Positions 1 to 9,730 of a stretch of DNA of 64,000 nucleotides are shown here, piece after piece. The notes under the pieces were generated by a model, which saw only the letters and a list, made by a program, of their open reading frames with translations, searched no databases and was not told where the DNA came from. The DNA is from Cryptosporangium phraense. Its GTDB lineage: Bacteria; Actinomycetota; Actinomycetes; Mycobacteriales; Cryptosporangiaceae. The position numbers and the translations under genes are program-made. Position 1 is the first letter of the stretch, and every line of letters starts with the position of its first letter. The stretch spans positions 170,693 to 234,692 of the forward strand of contig NZ_VIRS01000011.1 of NCBI RefSeq assembly GCF_006912135.1. Direction: 5' to 3'.

Positions 1-1655
<1,655 letters not shown>

Positions 1656-1767
1656 GTGCGGGACCTCCTCGTTGTGGCCGTTTTCAACTTAGTGCCGCTC
1701 GCGGTCGCGCACACCACGTGGGCGCAGGTTGCGGCGTCGAGCGGTGTGCGCGGAGCGGTCGGCGGCG

Positions 1768-1836
1768 TCTCAGCCGGGCGGATCGCGGCGTCTCAGCCGG
1801 GCGGATCGCGGTGTCTCAGCCGGGCGGATCGACCTC
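1768..1836. repeat. 23-bp tandem repeat, about 3 copies
   Basis: Three consecutive copies of a 23-bp unit beginning tctcagccgggcggatcgcg start at 1768, 1791 and 1814. The first two are nearly identical and the third diverges at its end. The array fills part of the divergent gap between acs and the propeller gene, upstream of both probable promoters. Confidence 0.9.
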
Positions 1837-1927
1837 TCCGGCCGTCCGGTGGATACCTCGCTCGGTCGTCGATCCGCTGCAACCGGCGTGGCCTAGCGTC
1901 CGGGGCCGGTTGGGAAATTGGAGAGGC

Positions 1928-3739
1928 ATGCGTTTACGCCCGGTGTTCGTGGTGCTCGTGTTGTCCGTCGTGGCGCTGCTCGCCGCCACCGGCATCGGTT
2001 TCGGGGCGGCGTTCGCGCTGCGGGGTGATTCCGGCGCCAGCCGTTACGCGAGCCCGCGGTATCCCACCGACACCGACGACCTGCCGCTGTTCACGTCCGA
2101 CGTCAGCGAGTCCGCCCCCGGCCGGTCGGTCTTCCTGCTCGAGACGGTCGGGATGTTCAGCGACAGCCACGTCCTCTTCGCCGCCGACTCCGACCGCGTC
2201 CGCGGTGTCGACGCGATCACCGACCGCTCCGACCCGGAGTACGACATGGTCACCACGCAGCTCGCCCCGGACGGCAGCCGGCTCGCGATCGGCGACGCCA
2301 CCGGCGACGGCACCGACGTGCTGGTGGCTGATCTGGCGACCGGCGCCGAGCGGCGCTTCCCCGTCGAGGCCGGCCCGGCCGGCCAGATCGAGGTTCTGGC
2401 CTGGTCGGCCGACGCTACGCAGCTCGCGGTCGCGGCCGGCAGCCTGTACGTCCTCGACGTGACGAGCGGACGGTGGACGCAGATCGGCACGCCGGACGCG
2501 CCCAGCGAGGAGACGTCCGAGCTGTTGCCGGGGGAGGAGCCGCTGCCCGACGGCGAGGATCCGCCCGCGCTGTCGTCGGGGTCGCCCGACGTGTACGGCG
2601 AGCCGGGCGGGGTGCAGGCCGCGTTCTCGCCCGACGGGCAGTCGATCGTGTACGACGACGGCGCGGACATCGAGGTGTACCCGACCGACGGATCCGGGTC
2701 GCCGGTGCTGCTGACCGACCGGGCCGTGCGGCTGGCCGGCCCGAACGCGTGGTCGCCCGATGGTCGTCGGGTGCTGGTTCTGCGCGACGAGTCCACCGAT
2801 GTCGACGAGACGACGTCGCTGCTGGCGATCGACGTGCGGTCGAAGCAGGCCGATCGGGTGGCGCGGTTCGGGTACGTCGAGTTCAGCGATCCGGCGCTGG
2901 TGGGGTGGCGCGGGGCCGGCCAGGTGCTGCTGGCCGGGATCGACGAGAACGGGTCGGAGGTCGTGGATGCGTACGGGTTGGACGGAAAGCGCGGAGCGCG
3001 GGTTCTGACGTTCGGGTACTCGACGTTCTCGGTGCAGGTCGCGGCGAAGCTGTTCGAGGAGTCGACGGCTCGGGGCGGCGGGTTCTCGGGTGGGCCGACG
3101 CCGACGGGTTGGCGGGTGGCTGTCGGGGTGGCGGCGGGGGTCGTTGCGGCGTTGGGGTTCTCGGTGATCGGTGCGGCGGTAGGAGTACCGCTGGCCGTGC
3201 GTCGGCGCGCAGGGCGCCGGGCCGCGGCCTTCGGGACCGCGGCCTTCGCGCCGGTGGCGGGTCCGGGCGGCTGGTCCCCGCCGGTCGGGCCGGCCGGGCT
3301 CTGGCCTCCGCCCGGCGGGTCGGCCGGGCAGTGGCCTCCGCCGGCCACCGCGCTCCCGCCCTGGATGCCCCCGCCGCCTACGTCGCCGGCTGGGCCGCCG
3401 CACGGCGTACGGCCCGCGGCAGGCCCAGGGGCGGCAGGCGCGGCGGTGGCGAGCGGGGCGGCGGCGGGCGCAGGGTTCACCCTTGCGGCGCGGTCGCGCG
3501 GCGCGCAGTCGGGCGCTGCTCCGGCGGGCGGTGGAGGGTTGTCCTCGGCCGCGCTGGATGGTCTCGGCGGTGCGGAGCCCACCGCCGCATCGGAGGCCGC
3601 CCATCCGGATTCGCTTGCCGCCGGGCCGGCGGGATCGCTTCCCGGCCGACAGGCGGGTTCGCCTTTCGCGGGTCAGACGGGGGCGGTGCCCGCTGGGGAG
3701 GGGGTGGGGGCCGGGGTGGAGTGGGTGTTGCCTCGGTGA
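1928..3739 (+). CDS. Membrane-anchored beta-propeller (PD40/WD40-like) protein
   Basis: A 603-residue protein of unknown specific function. The chosen ATG at 1928 follows GGAGAG. It opens with an uncleaved signal or anchor segment (MRLRPVFVVLVLSVVALL), then an extracytoplasmic domain with repeated blades such as QLAPDGSRLAIGD, AAFSPDGQSIVYDD and AWSPDGRRVLVL, typical of TolB/PD40 propellers. A second transmembrane segment lies near residue 395 (VAVGVAAGVVAALGFSVIGA). The C-terminal ~190 residues are low-complexity Pro/Gly/Ala and probably cytoplasmic. Which ligand or partner it binds cannot be seen. The C-terminal tail is the least certain part because its composition is open in several frames. 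Confidence 0.8.
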   Translation: MRLRPVFVVLVLSVVALLAATGIGFGAAFALRGDSGASRYASPRYPTDTDDLPLFTSDVSESAPGRSVFLLETVGMFSDSHVLFAADSDRVRGVDAITDRSDPEYDMVTTQLAPDGSRLAIGDATGDGTDVLVADLATGAERRFPVEAGPAGQIEVLAWSADATQLAVAAGSLYVLDVTSGRWTQIGTPDAPSEETSELLPGEEPLPDGEDPPALSSGSPDVYGEPGGVQAAFSPDGQSIVYDDGADIEVYPTDGSGSPVLLTDRAVRLAGPNAWSPDGRRVLVLRDESTDVDETTSLLAIDVRSKQADRVARFGYVEFSDPALVGWRGAGQVLLAGIDENGSEVVDAYGLDGKRGARVLTFGYSTFSVQVAAKLFEESTARGGGFSGGPTPTGWRVAVGVAAGVVAALGFSVIGAAVGVPLAVRRRAGRRAAAFGTAAFAPVAGPGGWSPPVGPAGLWPPPGGSAGQWPPPATALPPWMPPPPTSPAGPPHGVRPAAGPGAAGAAVASGAAAGAGFTLAARSRGAQSGAAPAGGGGLSSAALDGLGGAEPTAASEAAHPDSLAAGPAGSLPGRQAGSPFAGQTGAVPAGEGVGAGVEWVLPR

Positions 3740-3753
3740 TCGGGGCGGGCGGA

Positions 3754-3759
3754 TAACGT
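3754..3759 (+). promoter_or_regulatory. -10 element of a probably leaderless gene
   Basis: TAACGT ends 7 nt before the GTG at 3767 and no Shine-Dalgarno sequence is present. This spacing would put transcription start at or next to the start codon, as in the leaderless mRNAs common in actinobacteria. Confidence 0.5.
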
Positions 3760-3766
3760 ACGGGGC

Positions 3767-4504
3767 GTGCCGGATCCCCTTGCGCCGCTGCTCGACCTGC
3801 CCGGAGTCGCCGACGCCGCCGCCGGGGCGCGGAAGCAGATCGACCAACTGTTCGGGCACCAGGTCCTGCGCCGGAACTCCGGCCCGGTGAGCGTCGAAGC
3901 CGCGCTCCGCGGCGCCCACGCCTCGGCGTCGCTCGAAGGCGCCCGCTACGACCTCGAGGCAGTCCGCGCCGGCGCGGTCACCGACCCGGTCGTCCAGGGC
4001 TCGCTCCGCATCGCCGGCGCGATCGGCTCCCTCGTCGACACCTGGCCCAAGGCGCCACTGCAGGTCCTGGCCCGCCTGCACGTGCTCGCCGCCCGCGACA
4101 CGCTCCCGCCCGACGCGCTCGGTCGCCCGCGCACGGATCCCGAGGTCGCGGCCCGGTTGGCCGCGCTCGGCGACCTCGTCACCGGCGGCACCGACGCCCC
4201 CGCGGTGATCCTCGCCGCGATCGTCCACGGCGAGCTCCTCGCGCTCGCCCCGTTCGACGGTCCGGGCGGCCTCGTCGCCCGCGCCGCCGCCCGCCTGACG
4301 CTGATCGCCAAAGGACTCGACCCGAAAGCCGTCTCGGTACCCGAGATCGGGCACCTCGCCCGCGAACCCGAGTACATCGGCGCGGCCAACGCCTACGCGA
4401 CCGGCACGTCGGACGGCGTCCGCAACTGGCTGCAGCATTGCTGCACGGCGGTCGCCCTCGGCGCCGACGAGGGTTTCGCGATCTGCGAGGCGATGTCTCA
4501 GTAA
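3767..4504 (+). CDS. Degenerate Fic-like protein of the acs/ssd neighbourhood
   Basis: A 245-residue protein that fits the position of the conserved hypothetical Rv3662c in Mycobacterium. An N-terminal SVEAALRGAHASASLEG stretch and a central helix-rich region resemble Fic/DOC proteins. The expected active loop HPFxxGNGRxxR appears as LAPFDGPGGLVAR, so the catalytic His is Ala and the GNGR anion-binding loop is GPGG. If it is a Fic fold it should not AMPylate. The GTG start at 3767 is supported by the leaderless -10. Its 3' end overlaps the convergent membrane-protein gene by 7 bp. The Fic assignment is inference from motif remnants. Confidence 0.75.
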   Translation: MPDPLAPLLDLPGVADAAAGARKQIDQLFGHQVLRRNSGPVSVEAALRGAHASASLEGARYDLEAVRAGAVTDPVVQGSLRIAGAIGSLVDTWPKAPLQVLARLHVLAARDTLPPDALGRPRTDPEVAARLAALGDLVTGGTDAPAVILAAIVHGELLALAPFDGPGGLVARAAARLTLIAKGLDPKAVSVPEIGHLAREPEYIGAANAYATGTSDGVRNWLQHCCTAVALGADEGFAICEAMSQ

Positions 4505-5556
4505 CGGCGGGGAGGCCCGTAGCCTCCCGGCGGTCCGTAGCCGGGAATCGGCGGTGCCGGGTACGCGTCGGCCTGCGGCTCCGGCCGTCGCCTGCGCGTC
4601 CCGCCGCCCGGCGTCCGCATGAAGACCTGTCGGACGCCGCTCGGCGGCGGCCACAGCACGGCACCACCCGCACCGGACGCGGTGAGCACCGTTCCCAGCA
4701 ACAGCACCACGGCGGCGAGCAGCATCAGGTAGCCGCCGAGGTCGAGTGACAAGGTCGAGGTGACCTTGATGCCGGTCGAGGTGGTGGCGGGTCGGTCGTC
4801 GCCGAACATCACGGTCTTGGACGAGACGCCGAGGCAGAACAGGATCAGCAGCGTCAGGCTGCTGAGCAGGACGCGGACCTGGGCGGGGCGGAGGCCGAGC
4901 ACGCCGAAGCGGTCGCGCCGGAAGACCCGGAGCACGCCGAGCACGGCCGCGACCACCGCCGCGAGGATCGCGACCCAGCTGAGCGGGGCCAGGAACGTCG
5001 CCGAGGTCCAGGCCGTCCACGAGGTCGGGAGGTCGGCGCGGTCGGCGATCGCTGTGTAGCGACCGTCGGTGTAGGAGACGAACGGCAGCTTCGAGAACGC
5101 CAGCACCAGCAGGCCGCCGACGACCGTGAGCAGGTCGCCGACCGTGGCCGTGGGCGTGCCGGCGCGAGCGCTGCCGCGGGCCGTGAGACGACCGGCGGCG
5201 CCGGGGATGGGCTCGGTGACGCTCTCGGTCGGCGGCATCGGCCGCGACATCGGGGGTGCTGACATCGGGGGTGCTGACATCGGCGGGGGAGCCGGGCGGG
5301 CCGGCGGCCGGCCGGATGGGTGGCCGGGTGCGTGGCCGGGTGCGTGGCCGGGTGCGCCCGGCGGGGCCGGGCGGGGCATTCGGGCGGGGAACGACTGAGA
5401 GGGCTGCCTGGTGACCGCGGACCACGGGGGAGCGGAGTCCGACCGAGGCGGGGAATCGTCCTCCGGTAACGGCTTGACCAGGGGAGTGGTCAACGGGTCG
5501 CCGCCGTCGAACGGGTCCCGGGCCCGGGGTCTCTCCGGGCGTGGACGCGGATCCAT
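4498..5556 (-). CDS. Proline-rich four-helix membrane protein, unknown function
   Basis: A 352-residue protein. ATG at 5556 follows AGGGGAGCA on the minus strand. Residues 1-130 are Pro/Arg-rich and contain short tandem repeats (APGH three times, PPMSA two or three times) encoded by 12-bp and 15-bp direct repeats. Then come about four hydrophobic segments, for example VGDLLTVVGGLLVLAFS, FLAPLSWVAILAAVVAAVLG, VLLSSLTLLILFCLGV and YLMLLAAVVLLLGTVL. The tail is basic and ends GYGPPGGYGPPRRY. The extracytoplasmic loop FVSYTDGRYTAIADRADLPTS is the most distinctive part. I do not recognise a named family. It probably sits in the cytoplasmic membrane with both tails inside. Confidence 0.8.
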   Translation of the reverse strand: MDPRPRPERPRARDPFDGGDPLTTPLVKPLPEDDSPPRSDSAPPWSAVTRQPSQSFPARMPRPAPPGAPGHAPGHAPGHPSGRPPARPAPPPMSAPPMSAPPMSRPMPPTESVTEPIPGAAGRLTARGSARAGTPTATVGDLLTVVGGLLVLAFSKLPFVSYTDGRYTAIADRADLPTSWTAWTSATFLAPLSWVAILAAVVAAVLGVLRVFRRDRFGVLGLRPAQVRVLLSSLTLLILFCLGVSSKTVMFGDDRPATTSTGIKVTSTLSLDLGGYLMLLAAVVLLLGTVLTASGAGGAVLWPPPSGVRQVFMRTPGGGTRRRRPEPQADAYPAPPIPGYGPPGGYGPPRRY

Positions 5557-5946
5557 CGTGGTGCTCCCCTCAAGCCACTCCAGCCCCGCAGGCAGCATAT
5601 CGACGCATACCGAACCTGTGAGGAGTATTGAGGGAGGGCCGAGTATTGAGGGAGGCCGAGTATTGAGGGGGGCCGAGCGCGGGCGGGCGGCTCGCGCGCG
5701 TCAGGCGGGCCGAGCACAAGCGGACGGCGCCCCGCGTCGGGACGCCGTCACGCACAGACTGTCTGGGCTACCAAGCGTGCACCCTCTCCGACGAACGCGG
5801 ATCCCGTCGAATCCGCCTCGACGCGCCGTACGCGGCTGGTCGCGCGTGGGTACCCCGGAGCCTGTGCCCGAGCTCCACGGTGTGGCGCCCGTCACACCTT
5901 TCTACGCCGGTTCCGCGGAACACGGAAGGCCCCTTGAGCAGTACGT
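5557..5946. repeat. Intergenic region with a 17-18-bp tandem repeat (5623-5674)
   Basis: This 390-bp gap lies upstream of the membrane protein and downstream of the HAD phosphatase, both on the minus strand. It holds three tandem copies of gagtattgagggaggcc starting at 5623, 5641 and 5658. I see no convincing gene or hairpin in the remainder. Confidence 0.75.
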
Positions 5947-6828
5947 TCATACTCCGACGGCGCGTCGCCGTCCGTACCAGACCATCCCGGCGAGCGCGGC
6001 CGCGCCGACTCCGAAGCCGACCGCGGCGGTGGCGAGCACCGGAGTGGACGGCCGGACGAATCGGGTCGGAAGGGTCACCGGACGGCGGAACAGCAGCACC
6101 GGCCAGTCGTGCTCGGCGGCCGCCTTGCGCAGGCCGCGGTCGGGGTTGACCGCGAACGGATGCCCGACCGTGCTGAGCATCGGGACGTCGCTCACCGAGT
6201 CGGAGTAGGCGTAGCAGTCCTCGAGGACGTAGCCCTCGCTGGCCGCGAGGTCGCGGATCGCCGCGGCCTTCGCCGGACCGGCGGCGTAGTACTCGATCTC
6301 CCCGGTATACCGCCCGTCGACGACCTTCATCCGGGTCGCGACCACCCGGTCGACGCCGAGCAGCGCGCCGATCGGCCGCACGACCTCGTCGCCGGATGTG
6401 CTGACGATGACGACGTCACGCCCGGCCGCGCGGTGTTCGCCGATCAGGGCCGCGGCCTCGGCGTAGATGGTCGGCTCGATGAGCTCGTGCAGGGTCTCGG
6501 CGACGATCTGGCGGACCTGGCTGACGCTCCAGCCGGTCATCATCGACGTCACCGCGTCGCGGATGCGGGCCATCTGGGCCTCGTCGGCCCCGGCGCGCTG
6601 GAACATCAACTGTGCGTAAGCACTTCTGAGCATCGCCCGGCGGGTGATCAGGCCGCCCTGATAGAACGGCCGGCCGAACGCGAGCGCACTCGACTTGGCG
6701 ATCACGGTCTTGTCGAGGTCGAAGAAGGCCGCGCTGCGGGCCTGCGCCGGCTCGACCGTGCGGGCACTGTCCACAGTTGTCTGATCGTCGCCTGTCGGCT
6801 CGTCGCCCACGCTGGCGCTCTCGCTCAT
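5947..6828 (-). CDS. HAD-IB family phosphatase with C-terminal membrane anchor
   Basis: A 293-residue HAD hydrolase of subfamily IB, equivalent in position to Rv3661. HAD motif I is FFDLDKT near residue 35, motif II is VIVSTSGDE, the motif III lysine is in AKAAAIR, and motif IV is YSDSVSDVPML. All catalytic residues are present. The final 35 residues hold a transmembrane segment (VLATAAVGFGVGAAALAGMVW) followed by YGRRR, so the enzyme is probably membrane-tethered with a cytoplasmic catalytic domain. Members are often annotated as SerB-like or sugar/lipid phosphatases; the substrate cannot be read from the sequence. It is divergent from the 6C RNA and the ssd-tad operon. Confidence 0.92.
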   Translation of the reverse strand: MSESASVGDEPTGDDQTTVDSARTVEPAQARSAAFFDLDKTVIAKSSALAFGRPFYQGGLITRRAMLRSAYAQLMFQRAGADEAQMARIRDAVTSMMTGWSVSQVRQIVAETLHELIEPTIYAEAAALIGEHRAAGRDVVIVSTSGDEVVRPIGALLGVDRVVATRMKVVDGRYTGEIEYYAAGPAKAAAIRDLAASEGYVLEDCYAYSDSVSDVPMLSTVGHPFAVNPDRGLRKAAAEHDWPVLLFRRPVTLPTRFVRPSTPVLATAAVGFGVGAAALAGMVWYGRRRAVGV

Positions 6829-7057
6829 GCCTCGGAGTGTAAGACCGGACCTGAACCGACGGCCCCCTCGACTCCGGCGTTCGGTTAGGGCATTGTTGGC
6901 AGGGGTATGTGCCAGAGCGTTGGCGGCCTAAGAAAATTCTTACGAGACTTGTTTCCGACCGGGTTCGGTTGCAGATCTCCCTCGGTTTGTTGAAGAATGT
7001 CAGAGGGGCGCTCTGTGTCGGGAAGCGGAGAAGAGTAGGCGTTCTCAGTCGGCTTCG

Positions 7058-7182
7058 ACACCTCTAACGGCCTGGTTGACCGCACCCCCCCCGCGGTCAT
7101 CTGGGCGGGTTCGGCTCGGCCCCCCCGGAGCCGGACCCCGGACGGTCCCCGCCCACCCCCCCGGCGGGGACCGTCCCCTTTT
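7058..7182 (+). ncRNA. 6C RNA (actinobacterial small RNA)
   Basis: Consecutive hairpins whose loops carry runs of six or more C residues: accgc-acccccccc-gcggt near 7080, cggctc-ggccccccc-gagccg near 7111, and a 14-bp stem (7140-7153 with 7163-7176) with loop caccccccc. The last stem is followed by CCCCTTTT, a typical rho-independent terminator on the plus strand. C-loop hairpins define the 6C RNA family. In M. tuberculosis this RNA (B11) lies in the same Rv3660c-Rv3661 interval, exactly the context seen here. The 5' end is estimated. 6C RNAs are reported as trans-acting regulators of growth and secretion genes that pair through their C-rich loops. Confidence 0.88.
7140..7182 (+). terminator. 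Rho-independent terminator of the 6C RNA
   Basis: A perfect 14-bp GC-rich stem (ggacggtccccgcc with ggcggggaccgtcc) and 9-nt C-rich loop, followed by CCTTTT. No protein gene precedes it on the plus strand, so it must end a short non-coding transcript. Confidence 0.85.
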
Positions 7183-7475
7183 CTCCACAAACACCTTCGA
7201 GTCCAAATCGGGCAATGTGTGCCGCTTTGTGAGCACTGGATTTCTCGAAAGTTCTTGCTGATGCGTTTCTGGATCGGTTCTTCCGGTCTGCTTCGGTAAT
7301 GAGCAGCGAAAACGTCATCCGCGCAGTTTTGGTGTGATAGCACGCGACGCGAAGAATTCGGCAGTTGTCCACCGAGTGATCGCAGGTTTCTGTGGCCTGT
7401 GGACAACATTCCGACAGGTGCTGGAGTTCGCGACGGTTGGTGGGTCGAAACCGCGATCCACCCGCCGGAGGATTC

Positions 7476-8561
7476 ATGCCGTCGCCCGAGGCACGCCCGT
7501 TGGTCTGCGTCCGCGATCCTGAGCTTGCGGATCACCTGTTGCGTTTGGCCGCCGCTGCGGGCACCGACGTGGAGGTGCCCGTCGATCCGGCCGCGGCCCG
7601 GCCACTGTGGACCGGTTCGGGTCTCGTCGTCGTCGGCGTGGACGTCGCGGACGAGTACGCCGCGGCCCGGTTGCCGTACCGGATCGGGGTGGTTCTGGTC
7701 GCCGACGAGCGGGTGCTCGGGCCCGACGATCCGGTCGTCTGGCGGCTCGCGGCGGACCTCGGCGCCGAGCACGTGGCGTTCCTCCCGACGGCCGAAGCGT
7801 GGCTGATCGATCGGTATACCGATGCGGTGAGTGACCGTTCGGTCGACGGGCGGGTCGTCGCGGTGATCGGCGGCCGCGGTGGGGCCGGAGCCAGCGTGCT
7901 CGCGACCGCCCTCGCGGTGACGGCCGCTTCCGACGGCGCGCGGACGATGCTCGTCGACGCCGACCCGCTGGGCGGCGGGCTGGATCTGCTGCTGGGCCGG
8001 GAGCGGGTGGCCGGTCTGCGCTGGCCCGACCTGGCCGCGACGTCGGGGCGGGTCAGCCCGCCGTCGCTGCACGAGGCGTTGCCCAAGGTCGGCGAGCTGC
8101 GGGTGCTGTCGTGGGACCGCGGTGACGTCCTGACGATTCCGCCGGAGGCCGCCGGTGCGGCGCTGGAGGCCGGTAAGCGGGGCTCGGACCTGCTCGTGGT
8201 CGACCTTCCGCGTCGGCTCGACGACGCGGCGGTCCTGGCGCTGCAGGCCGCTGATCTGACGTTGCTGGTCGTCCCGGCCGAGGTGCGGGCGTGCGCGGCG
8301 GCGTCGCGGGTGGCGCGGGCGGTGCGTCCGCACTGCGGGCGGTTGGCGTGCGTGGTGCGGGGGCCGGCGCCGGCCGGCTTGCGTTCCGAGGAGCTGGCCG
8401 CGGCCCTGGAGTTGCCACTGGCCGGAGTGCTGCGGGCCGAGCCGAAGCTGGCGACCGCGCTGGAGCGGGGCGATGTGCCGGCCGGCAACGGGCGCGGCCC
8501 GCTGGCCGGTTTCTGTCGCCGGTTGCTGGCCGACCTGGACGATCTGGTGGGGCCGTCGTGA
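7476..8561 (+). CDS. ssd: Ssd/CpaE-like P-loop protein heading the tad operon
   Basis: A 361-residue MinD/CpaE-superfamily protein, orthologous in position to Rv3660c (Ssd, septum site-determining protein). ATG at 7476 follows CCGGAGGA. An N-terminal receiver-like half (residues ~1-120) is followed by a ParA/MinD ATPase half: VVAVIGGRGGAGAS replaces the canonical KGGxGKT deviant Walker A, and TMLVDADPLGGGLDLLLG carries the A' aspartate. The missing lysines suggest weak or absent ATP hydrolysis, as in other Ssd proteins. CpaE-type proteins place the Tad machine at the cell pole or septum; Ssd represses septation in mycobacteria. The stop overlaps the tadA GTG (GTGA). Confidence 0.92.
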   Translation: MPSPEARPLVCVRDPELADHLLRLAAAAGTDVEVPVDPAAARPLWTGSGLVVVGVDVADEYAAARLPYRIGVVLVADERVLGPDDPVVWRLAADLGAEHVAFLPTAEAWLIDRYTDAVSDRSVDGRVVAVIGGRGGAGASVLATALAVTAASDGARTMLVDADPLGGGLDLLLGRERVAGLRWPDLAATSGRVSPPSLHEALPKVGELRVLSWDRGDVLTIPPEAAGAALEAGKRGSDLLVVDLPRRLDDAAVLALQAADLTLLVVPAEVRACAAASRVARAVRPHCGRLACVVRGPAPAGLRSEELAAALELPLAGVLRAEPKLATALERGDVPAGNGRGPLAGFCRRLLADLDDLVGPS

Positions 8562-9730
8562 GCGCGGAGGTCGCCACCGGAGGGTTGGCCGAGCGGGTCC
8601 GGCGTCGGTTGATCTCGGAAGGGAGCCTGCCGACGCGAGCGGCGGTGACGACCGCGGTGCGCGCCGAGTACGGCTCGCCGATCGGCGACCGGACGCTGCT
8701 CTCGCTCGGAGCCGACCTGCACGCCGAACTGGTCGGCGCCGGTCCGCTCACCGCGCTGCTGGCCGAGCCCGACGTCACCGACGTGCTCGTCAACGGCCCG
8801 GGCGAGGTCTGGGTCGATCGCGGCGCCGGGCTCCAGCGCGTCCACTGCGACCTCGGTGACGACGCGAGCATCCGCCGGCTCGCCCAGCGACTGGCCGCGT
8901 CGTGCGGACGCCGGCTCGACGACGCGTCGCCGTTCGTCGACGCCCGGCTCCCCGACGGAACGCGGTTTCACGCCGCGCTGCCGCCCGTCGCCGTCGGTAC
9001 CGTGCACCTCTCGCTGCGGACGTTCCGCCCGCGCGGGTTCAGCCTCGACGAGCTGGTCGCGGCGGGCACGCTCACGCCGGCCGCGGCCGCGATCGCCAGG
9101 GCCGTGGTCGACGCCCACCTGGCGTTCCTGGTCAGCGGCGGAACCGGCAGCGGCAAGACCACGCTGCTGGCCGCGCTGCTCGGTGAGATCGCGCCGGACG
9201 AGCGGCTGATCGTCGTCGAGGACGCGACCGAGCTCCGGCCGGCTCACCCGCACGTGGTCTCGCTGGAGGCCCGGCCCGCGAACGCCGAGGGCGCCGGCCT
9301 GATCCCGCTGCGGACGCTCGTCCGGGAGGCCTTACGCATGCGCGCCGACCGCATCGTCGTGGGCGAGTGCCGAGGTGGCGAGGTGGTGGAGCTGCTGGCC
9401 GCGCTGAACACCGGCCACCGCGGCGGGGCGGGCACGCTGCACGCGAACACGCTGGACGACGTCCCGGCCCGGATCGAGGCGCTCGGCCTGATGGGGGGTC
9501 TGGGCCGTGATGCGGTGCATGCCCAGCTGGCGAGCGCGGTGCAGGTGGCGTTCCACATCGTTCGGTATCCGTCGCAGGCCGGTGGGCGGTTGGTGACCGA
9601 GATCGGCGTCCTGGCGGCGGGACGGGACGGCCGGGTTCGGGCGTGGCCGGCCTGGCGGAGGGACGGCGGTCCGACGCCGGGCCTGGACCAGCTGCGGGCG
9701 CTGCTGGAGTCGCGGGGTGGGGCGTGGTGA
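8558..9730 (+). CDS. tadA: TadA/CpaF-type secretion ATPase
   Basis: A 390-residue secretion ATPase that powers Flp/Tad pilin assembly from the cytoplasmic face. GTG at 8558 overlaps the ssd stop. The N-terminal region has DVTDVLVNGPGEVWVDRG, then Walker A SGGTGSGKTTLL near residues 193-204, the Asp box VVEDATEL, Walker B LRMRADRIVVGECRGGE, and the His box NTGHRGGAGTLHAN. Everything needed for activity is present. It forms one transcription unit with tadB and tadC through 4-bp overlaps. TIGR-type TadA ATPases of this actinobacterial clade regularly accompany the DECH helicase found 8 kb downstream. Confidence 0.96.
   Translation: MSAEVATGGLAERVRRRLISEGSLPTRAAVTTAVRAEYGSPIGDRTLLSLGADLHAELVGAGPLTALLAEPDVTDVLVNGPGEVWVDRGAGLQRVHCDLGDDASIRRLAQRLAASCGRRLDDASPFVDARLPDGTRFHAALPPVAVGTVHLSLRTFRPRGFSLDELVAAGTLTPAAAAIARAVVDAHLAFLVSGGTGSGKTTLLAALLGEIAPDERLIVVEDATELRPAHPHVVSLEARPANAEGAGLIPLRTLVREALRMRADRIVVGECRGGEVVELLAALNTGHRGGAGTLHANTLDDVPARIEALGLMGGLGRDAVHAQLASAVQVAFHIVRYPSQAGGRLVTEIGVLAAGRDGRVRAWPAWRRDGGPTPGLDQLRALLESRGGAW

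Larger units (their letters stand above)
6829..7475. other. Divergent intergenic region outside the 6C RNA
   Basis: Besides the 6C RNA, this 647-bp gap holds the inverted repeat TAAGAA-AA-TTCTTA at 6929-6942, close to the HAD gene start and a possible operator. Positions 7183-7475 form an A/T-richer stretch without hairpins, presumably the ssd-tad operon promoter and leader. No protein-coding signal is seen. Confidence 0.5.

Noticed and set aside
1934..5425. A 1163-codon open frame on the minus strand
   Set aside because: It runs antisense through two well-supported genes, is Arg/Pro-rich without domains, and is explained by high-GC codon bias leaving shadow frames open.
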